Made by a program: the position numbers and the translations under genes
Shown here: one piece after another, positions 57,838-64,000 of the stretch
Layout of the letters: the number at the start of each line of letters is the position of its first letter
Numbering within the stretch: the stretch's first letter is position 1
The notes under the pieces: generated by a model
Databases searched by the model: none
Seen by the model: only the letters and a program-made list of their open reading frames with translations
What the model was told of the DNA's origin: nothing
Source of the DNA: Streptomyces sp. NK15101
GTDB taxonomy: Bacteria; Actinomycetota; Actinomycetes; Streptomycetales; Streptomycetaceae
Assembly (NCBI RefSeq): GCF_020400725.1
Contig: NZ_JAINVG010000026.1
Location: 1 to 64,000, forward strand
Length of the DNA stretch: 64,000 bases
Reading direction: 5' to 3'

Positions 57838-58047
57838 ATGACCGATGCGACCGACCTCGCCGCACGGGCCGGCGACCGCGACCCCCGGGTCGGGCTGCGG
57901 GCCGTCTCCGCCCTGCGGCGACTGCTGGAACAGCTGGAGGCCGTCCAGGTGCGCAGCGCGCGCGACCACGGATGGTCGTGGCAGGAGATCGCGACCGAGC
58001 TGGGTGTCAGCCGGCAGGCCGTCCACAAGAAGTACGGGAGGCAGTGA
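57838..58047 (+). CDS. Small helix-turn-helix protein
   Basis: 69 residues from the ATG at 57838, chosen because a promoter ends six bases before it. A DNA-binding helix-turn-helix is clear in HGWSWQEIATELGVSRQAVHKKYG at the C-terminus. It resembles the small HTH proteins that precede Clp-N genes in actinobacteria. The GTCAA palindromes on its promoter suggest autoregulation. Its stop overlaps the start of the Clp-N gene (TGATG). Confidence 0.87.
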   Translation: MTDATDLAARAGDRDPRVGLRAVSALRRLLEQLEAVQVRSARDHGWSWQEIATELGVSRQAVHKKYGRQ

Positions 58048-58601
58048 TGTTCGAACGGTTCACGAAGGCCGCGCGCGCCACGGTGAGGGGCGCGGCCGCG
58101 TACGCGGAGCGCGGCGGCGCGGCCGTCGTCACCCCGGAGCACCTGCTCCTGGCCCTGCTCGACCGCGAGGACACCCGCGCGGCGGCGGCGCTCGGGCGGC
58201 TGTGCCCGCCGGAGCGCCGGCCGTCCCTGCTCTCCGCGCTCTCCGACGCGCGGCGCCGGGGCGGACTGTCCCGGGCGGACGCGGAGGCCCTGGCCGGCCT
58301 CGGCATCGACGTCGGCGCGATCGTCGAGCGCGTCGAGGAGGCCCACGGCGCGGGCGCACTGGCCGGCGACCGCAAGGACACCGGGTGGTGGTCGGGCCGC
58401 CCCGGCTTCTCCCGCGAGGCGAAGACCGTCCTGGAGAAGTCGCTCCGGGTGGCCCTGGCCCGCAAGGACCGGGAGATCGGCGACGAGCACCTCCTCCTGG
58501 CCCTCACCGCCCTCGGCGGCGCCGTCGCCGAGGCGCTGGCCGACCACGGCGTCACCTTCGCCTCCGTCGACACGGCCCTGTCCTCCCCCGCGCCCCTCTG
58601 A
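58047..58601 (+). CDS. Clp N-terminal domain protein (ClpA/ClpC N-domain-like)
   Basis: 184 residues. The start overlaps the HTH stop; GGGAGG is upstream. Two Clp-N repeats are visible: FTKAARATVRGAAAYAERGG with TPEHLLLALL, and FSREAKTVLEKSLRVALARK with GDEHLLLALTAL. It has no AAA+ ATPase, so it is not a chaperone by itself. It may bind degrons or act as an adaptor for a Clp protease, or stabilise the co-translated HTH protein. Confidence 0.9.
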   Translation: MFERFTKAARATVRGAAAYAERGGAAVVTPEHLLLALLDREDTRAAAALGRLCPPERRPSLLSALSDARRRGGLSRADAEALAGLGIDVGAIVERVEEAHGAGALAGDRKDTGWWSGRPGFSREAKTVLEKSLRVALARKDREIGDEHLLLALTALGGAVAEALADHGVTFASVDTALSSPAPL

Positions 58602-58620
58602 TCCGGTTCCGCCGGGGTCT

Positions 58621-58648
58621 TTTACAGCGATGGTGAGACAGCAATACT
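58621..58648 (+). promoter_or_regulatory. Candidate promoter of the MerR gene
   Basis: TTTACA and AATACT are 16 bases apart; the ATG follows eight bases after the -10, so the transcript would be nearly leaderless. An ACAG...CTGT dyad overlaps the -10. Confidence 0.4.
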
Positions 58649-58656
58649 GTTGAACC

Positions 58657-59394
58657 ATGGAGGACGCGAGCGACGACGACCTGGTGCCCGTCTACACGGT
58701 GGACGAGCTGGCCGCGCGGGCCGGGGTCACGGTGCGGACCGTGCGGTTCTACGGGACCCGGGGGCTGCTGCCGCCGCCCGTCATCGGCGCGCGGCGGGTG
58801 GGGCACTACGGGCAGGACCACCTGTCGCGGCTCGCGCTCATCGAGGAGCTGCAGCGGCAGGGCATGACCCTCGCGGCGATCGAGCGGTACCTGGAGCAGC
58901 TGCCGGACGACCTCAGCGCGCAGGATCTGGCCATCCACCGGGCCCTGGTGGCCTCCTGGGCGCCCGAGTCCGCCGAGACGATCACCCGGCGCGAGCTGGA
59001 GCGGCGGGCCGGGCGGGCGCTGACCGGGCGGGACGTGGACCGACTGGCCGCCATGGGGGTGCTCGACCGGACGGACGAGGCCGACACGTACCGGCTCGAC
59101 GGGGCGCTGCTGCGGCTCGGGGTCGAGCTGCTCGACGTGCCCATCGAGCACGAGACGATCCTCGCCTCCCGGACCGTGCTCCTGGAGCACGCCCGCGCGG
59201 CCGCCCAGGAGCTCTCCCGGCTCTTCCGGGACGAGGTGTGGAGCCCGTACCGGGAGAACGGGGAGGACCCGGACCACCTGAGCGCGATGAAGTCGCTCTC
59301 GGCGCACATGCAGCCGATGGTGGTCCAGGCCCTCCTCACCGCCTTTCAGCGGTCCCTGAGCGAGGAGTTGCGGTCCGCCTTCAGGAGTCGGTGA
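58657..59394 (+). CDS. MerR-family transcriptional regulator
   Basis: 245 residues. The MerR winged helix is at residues 12-80: YTVDELAARAGVTVRTVRFYGTRGLLPPP. A second, regulatory domain follows with SAQDLAIHRALVASW and later REEL-type helices, of unknown ligand. It converges on and overlaps the FadB gene by 14 bases. The position suggests that it controls the beta-oxidation operon, perhaps in response to an acyl-CoA. Confidence 0.9.
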   Translation: MEDASDDDLVPVYTVDELAARAGVTVRTVRFYGTRGLLPPPVIGARRVGHYGQDHLSRLALIEELQRQGMTLAAIERYLEQLPDDLSAQDLAIHRALVASWAPESAETITRRELERRAGRALTGRDVDRLAAMGVLDRTDEADTYRLDGALLRLGVELLDVPIEHETILASRTVLLEHARAAAQELSRLFRDEVWSPYRENGEDPDHLSAMKSLSAHMQPMVVQALLTAFQRSLSEELRSAFRSR

Positions 59395-61555
59395 AGACCT
59401 CGCCCCGGTCCGCCTTCTCCACCAGGAGCGCCGGCGGGGCGAACCGCTCGCCGTACGTCTCCGCCAGCTCGCGCGCGCGGGCTACGAAGCCGGCCACTCC
59501 GCCCTCGTAGCCGTTGATGTACTGCAGGATGCCGCCGGTCCAGGCCGGGAAGCCGATGCCCATGATGGAACCGATGTTGGCGTCGGCGACGGAGGTCAGG
59601 ACGCCCTCCTCCAGGAGCCGGACGGTGTCCAGGGCCTCGGAGAACAGCATCCGCTCCTGCATGTCGCGGAACGGGATCTCGTACCCAGGCTTGGTGAAGT
59701 GCTCGCGCAGCCCCGGCCAGAGCCTGCCGCGCCTGCCGTCCTCGCCGTACTCGTAGAAGCCCGCGCCGCCGCTGCGGCCGGGGCGGCCGAACTCGTCGAC
59801 CATGCGGTCGATGACGGCCTCGGCCGGGTGGGTGACCCAGGTGCCGCCCTCCTCCTCGACCGCCTTCCTCGTCTCGTTGCGGATCTTGCGCGGGAGGGTG
59901 AGGGTCAGCTCGTCCATGAGGGAGAGGACCTTCGCCGGGTAGCCGGCCTGGGCGGCGGCCTGCTCGATCGAGGCGGGCTCGATGCCCTCGCCGACCATGG
60001 CGACGCCCTCGTTGATGAAGTGGCCGATCACCCGCGAGGTGAAGAAGCCGCGCGAGTCGTTGACCACGATCGGCGTCTTGTTGATCTGGCGGACCAGGTC
60101 GAAGGCGCGGGCCAGGGCCTCGTCGCCGGTCCGCTCGCCCTTGATGATCTCGACGAGCGGCATCTTGTCGACGGGCGAGAAGAAGTGCAGGCCGATGAAG
60201 TCGGCCTGGCGCTCGACGCCCTCGGCGAGGACGGAGATCGGGAGGGTGGAGGTGTTGGAGCACAGCAGGGCGTCGGGGGCGACGACGTGCTCGATCTCCT
60301 GGAAGACCTTGTGCTTGAGCGCGGTGTCCTCGAAGACCGCCTCGATGACGGCGTCGCAGCCGGCCAGGTCCGCCACGTCGGCGGTGGGCGTGATGCGGGC
60401 GAGCAGTGCGTCGGCCTTCTCCTGGGTGGTGCGGCCCCGGGAGACGGCCTTGGCGCAGAGCTTCTCGGAGTAGCCCTTGCCCTTGGCGGCGGACTCGGCG
60501 GAGACGTCCTTGAGGACGACCTCGATGCCGGCGCGGGCGCAGGAGTACGCGATGCCGGCGCCCATCATGCCGGCGCCGAGGACGGCGACCTTGCGGACCT
60601 GTCGCTTCTCCACGCCCTTCGGGCGGCTCGCGCCCGAGTTCACGGCCTGGAGGTCGAAGAAGAACGCCTGGATCATGTTCTTCGCCGTCTGGCCGATGAC
60701 CAGCTCGGTGAAGTAGCGGCTCTCGATGGTGAGCGCGGTCTCGAAGTCGACCTGGGAGCCCTCGACGGCGGCGGCCATGATGGCCTTCGGCGCCGGGTAG
60801 GGGGCGCCGTTCAGCTGCTTGCGCAGGTTGGCCGGGAAGGCCGGCAGATTGGCGGCGAACTTCGGGTTCGACGGGGTGCCGCCGGGGATGCGGTGGCCGG
60901 GGACGTCCCAGGGCTGCCGGGACTCCGGGTGGGCGTCGATGAAGGCGATGGCCTTGGCCATCATCTCCTCGGCGGTGGCGGCCACCTCGTGCACGAGGCC
61001 GTTCTCCAGGGCGCGCTTCGGGGTGTACTGGGTGCCCTGGAGCAGCACCTTGAGGAGGGCGTCGGTGATGCCCATGAGGCGTACGGTGCGGGCGACGCCA
61101 CCACCGCCCGGCAGCAGGCCGAGGGTGACCTCGGGCAGGCCGATCTTGGAGCCGGGGGCGTCGAGGGCGACGCGGTGGTGGGAGGCGAGGGCGATCTCGT
61201 AGCCGCCGCCGAGCGCGGCGCCGTTGATGGCGGCGACGACCGGCTTGCCGAGGGTCTCGATGCGGCGCAGCGCGTTCTTGATCTCGATGGCGGAGTCGAA
61301 GATGTCCTGGGCGTGCTCGGGGCCCGCCTTGATCATGTCCTTGAGGTCGCCGCCGGCGAAGAAGGTCTTCTTGGCGGAGGTGTAGATGATGCCTCGGATG
61401 GAGTCCTTCTCGGCCTCCACGCGGTCGGCGATCGCCTTGACCGAGGCCCGGAAGGCCTGGTTCATGGTGTTGGCGGACTGGTCGGGGTCGTCGAGGACGA
61501 GGGTGACGATCCCGGTCTCGTCCTGCTCCCAGCGGATGGTGGTGCTCTCGCTCAT
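59381..61555 (-). CDS. fadB: Fatty oxidation complex alpha subunit (enoyl-CoA hydratase/3-hydroxyacyl-CoA dehydrogenase)
   Basis: 724 residues. The N-terminal half is a crotonase: FFAGGDLKDMI and AAINGAALGGGYEIALASHH. The middle is a 3-hydroxyacyl-CoA dehydrogenase: VAVLGAGMMGAGIAYSCAR and FSPVDKMPLVEII. The C-terminal helical domain ends the NAD enzyme. It hydrates and oxidises fatty acyl-CoA intermediates. It forms an operon with the thiolase about 40 bases upstream and the acyl-CoA dehydrogenase. Confidence 0.96.
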   Translation of the reverse strand: MSESTTIRWEQDETGIVTLVLDDPDQSANTMNQAFRASVKAIADRVEAEKDSIRGIIYTSAKKTFFAGGDLKDMIKAGPEHAQDIFDSAIEIKNALRRIETLGKPVVAAINGAALGGGYEIALASHHRVALDAPGSKIGLPEVTLGLLPGGGGVARTVRLMGITDALLKVLLQGTQYTPKRALENGLVHEVAATAEEMMAKAIAFIDAHPESRQPWDVPGHRIPGGTPSNPKFAANLPAFPANLRKQLNGAPYPAPKAIMAAAVEGSQVDFETALTIESRYFTELVIGQTAKNMIQAFFFDLQAVNSGASRPKGVEKRQVRKVAVLGAGMMGAGIAYSCARAGIEVVLKDVSAESAAKGKGYSEKLCAKAVSRGRTTQEKADALLARITPTADVADLAGCDAVIEAVFEDTALKHKVFQEIEHVVAPDALLCSNTSTLPISVLAEGVERQADFIGLHFFSPVDKMPLVEIIKGERTGDEALARAFDLVRQINKTPIVVNDSRGFFTSRVIGHFINEGVAMVGEGIEPASIEQAAAQAGYPAKVLSLMDELTLTLPRKIRNETRKAVEEEGGTWVTHPAEAVIDRMVDEFGRPGRSGGAGFYEYGEDGRRGRLWPGLREHFTKPGYEIPFRDMQERMLFSEALDTVRLLEEGVLTSVADANIGSIMGIGFPAWTGGILQYINGYEGGVAGFVARARELAETYGERFAPPALLVEKADRGEVFTDS

Positions 61556-61595
61556 GACTGCTGCTTCTCCGTAAGAAGGGGTGCGGACGGGACGG

Positions 61596-62810
<1,215 letters not shown>

Positions 62811-62854
62811 GGGAAGCCTTTCGCGATGGGGGTTCTTCGGGGGTGCGGGGCGGG

Positions 62855-63997
62855 TCAGCCGAGGAGGGAGCGGCCGATGATCTCCTTCATGATCTCGGTC
62901 GTACCGCCGTAGATGGTCTGGATCCGGCCGTCGGTGAAGGCACGGGCGACCGGGAATTCGCTCATGTAGCCGTACCCCCCGTGCAGTTGCAGGCAGCGGT
63001 CGGCGACCCGCTTCTGGAGCTCGGTCGCCCACCACTTGGCCATGGAGGCGTGGACGGCGTCGAGACCGCCCTCGCCGTGCTCCTCGATGCAGCGGTCGAC
63101 GAAGGTCCGGGTGACGGCGCACTCGGTGGCCATCTCGGCGATCTCGAAGCGGATGTGCTGGAGCCGGGAGAGCGGGCGGCCGAACGCCTCGCGCTCCTTG
63201 ACGTACCGGGTGGTGAGCTCCAGGAGGTGCTCGGCCCCGGCGATGCCGGCGACGGCGATGGCGAGGCGCTCTTGGGCGAGGTTGGTCATGAGGTGGACGA
63301 AGGCGCCGTTGAGCTCGCCGAGCAGGTTCTCCTTCGGGACGCGGACGTCGGTGAAGAAGAGTTCGGCGGTGTCCTGGGACTTCTGGCCGATCTTGTCGAG
63401 GTTCCGGCCGCGCTCGAAGCCCTCCGCGCCGCGCTCGACGACGAGCAGGGAGAGGCCGTGGGCGCCGCCCTCGGGGGTGGTCCGGGCGACGACGACCACC
63501 AGGTCGGCGAGGATGCCGTTGGAGATGAAGGTCTTGGAGCCGTTGAGGATCCAGTGGTCGCCGTGGTCCTCGGCGGTGGTGCGGATGCCCTGGAGGTCGG
63601 AGCCGGCGCCGGGTTCCGTCATGGCGATGGCGGTGATCAGCTCGCCTGAGCAGAAGCCGGGCAGCCAGCGCCGCTTCTGCTCCTCGGTGCCGAGCGAGGT
63701 GAGGTAGGGGCCGATGATGTCGTTGTGCAGGCCGATGGCGAGACCGGGGGCGCCGGCCCGGGTGAACTCCTCGGCCAGGACGGCGCCGTAGCGGAAGTCG
63801 GGGTTGCCGCCACCGCCGTACTCCTCGTCGACGGCGAGCCCGAGCAGGCCCTGCCGTCCGGCGGCGAGCCAGACCTCCCGGGAGACGATGCCGTCCTTCT
63901 CCCACTGGGCGTAGTGGGGCAGCACCTCCTTCTCCAGGAAGGTGCGGACGACCGCCCTGAAGGCCTCGTGGTCGGCGGTGTACAGCTGGCGCTTCAT
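62855..63997 (-). CDS. Acyl-CoA dehydrogenase
   Basis: 380 residues, with the ATG only three bases from the window end, so the start is provisional. FAD and substrate signatures: AIAMTEPGAGSDLQGI and the C-terminal LHGGYGYMSEFPVAR with the catalytic glutamate region YGGTTEIMKEI. It makes the first double bond of acyl-CoA. It heads the beta-oxidation operon and is 44 bases upstream of the thiolase. An upstream extension beyond the window cannot be excluded. Confidence 0.93.
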   Translation of the reverse strand: MKRQLYTADHEAFRAVVRTFLEKEVLPHYAQWEKDGIVSREVWLAAGRQGLLGLAVDEEYGGGGNPDFRYGAVLAEEFTRAGAPGLAIGLHNDIIGPYLTSLGTEEQKRRWLPGFCSGELITAIAMTEPGAGSDLQGIRTTAEDHGDHWILNGSKTFISNGILADLVVVVARTTPEGGAHGLSLLVVERGAEGFERGRNLDKIGQKSQDTAELFFTDVRVPKENLLGELNGAFVHLMTNLAQERLAIAVAGIAGAEHLLELTTRYVKEREAFGRPLSRLQHIRFEIAEMATECAVTRTFVDRCIEEHGEGGLDAVHASMAKWWATELQKRVADRCLQLHGGYGYMSEFPVARAFTDGRIQTIYGGTTEIMKEIIGRSLLG

Positions 63998-64000
63998 GCT

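Overview
The window looks like a chromosomal segment of a Streptomyces. G+C is very high and third codon positions are almost always G or C. GTG starts and 4-base ATGA/GTGA gene overlaps are common. The gene content also fits: a hopanoid cluster, a Zur-type zinc exporter region, a SCO6745-family protein, an XRE/DUF6126 pair and a c-di-AMP riboswitch ahead of a LysM/M23 peptidase. From memory, gene order from about 13 kb to 64 kb resembles the S. coelicolor SCO6731-SCO6771 region read in reverse; this was not checked against a database. No rRNA, tRNA, CRISPR array, prophage or intact insertion sequence was seen.

Layout. (1) 0-4.5 kb: MBL-fold hydrolase, a frameshifted hypothetical gene, a secreted SIMPL protein and a DUF6745 gene pair. 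(2) 4.7-9.9 kb: a five-gene, translationally coupled operon matching the STM4015-STM4014-STM4013-STM4012-STM4011 families (leucine-rich-repeat-like protein, ATP-grasp, alkaline-phosphatase-superfamily hydrolase and two radical SAM enzymes). It has no known product and is the best candidate here for an undescribed system. (3) 9.9-13.9 kb: SGNH hydrolase, riboswitch-controlled cell-wall peptidase, tyrosine phosphatase, and an XRE-cupin regulator with a small membrane protein behind a double palindromic operator. (4) 14.0-23.9 kb: hopanoid operon hpnC-hpnD-hpnE-polyprenyl synthase-shc-hpnG-hpnH-hpnO on the minus strand, running from squalene synthesis through hopene to the adenosyl and amino side chain; a TetR gene lies just upstream. 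(5) 25.0-32.1 kb: a seven-gene minus-strand operon (CDP-alcohol phosphatidyltransferase with DUF5941, nucleotidyltransferase, glycerol-1-phosphate-dehydrogenase-like enzyme, second CDP-alcohol phosphatidyltransferase, family 2 glycosyltransferase, two-component ABC exporter) that probably makes and exports a phosphodiester-linked cell-surface glycopolymer or phosphoglycolipid.

(6) 32.4-40.6 kb: zitB-like zinc exporter with a Zur-like box, methyltransferase/acetyltransferase fusion, idi, RsbW-like ATPase, HdeD, enoyl-CoA hydratase, two DJ-1/GlxA genes and a SCO6745-family gene. (7) 40.7-48.4 kb: tex between two very long palindromic hairpins, a HEAT-like protein coupled to a ComB-like phosphatase, an ABC-F ATPase separated from its upstream neighbour by a 171-bp MITE-like element, and an amino acid oxidase. 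(8) 48.5-56.6 kb: mostly secreted hydrolases (M14, X-Pro peptidase, M1, sphingomyelinase), plus an MpaB-family oxygenase and an orphan ATP synthase b-like subunit. (9) 56.6-64 kb: macro-domain protein, a leaderless HTH gene coupled to a Clp-N protein, and a MerR regulator facing a fatty-acid beta-oxidation operon (acyl-CoA dehydrogenase, FadA, FadB).

Functional links: hopanoid genes, polyprenyl synthase and idi form an isoprenoid theme. The glycopolymer operon, M23/LysM peptidase and ABC exporter form a cell-envelope theme. Control elements visible in the sequence include one riboswitch, several palindromic operators, a Zur-like box, near-leaderless promoters and strong hairpin terminators between convergent genes.
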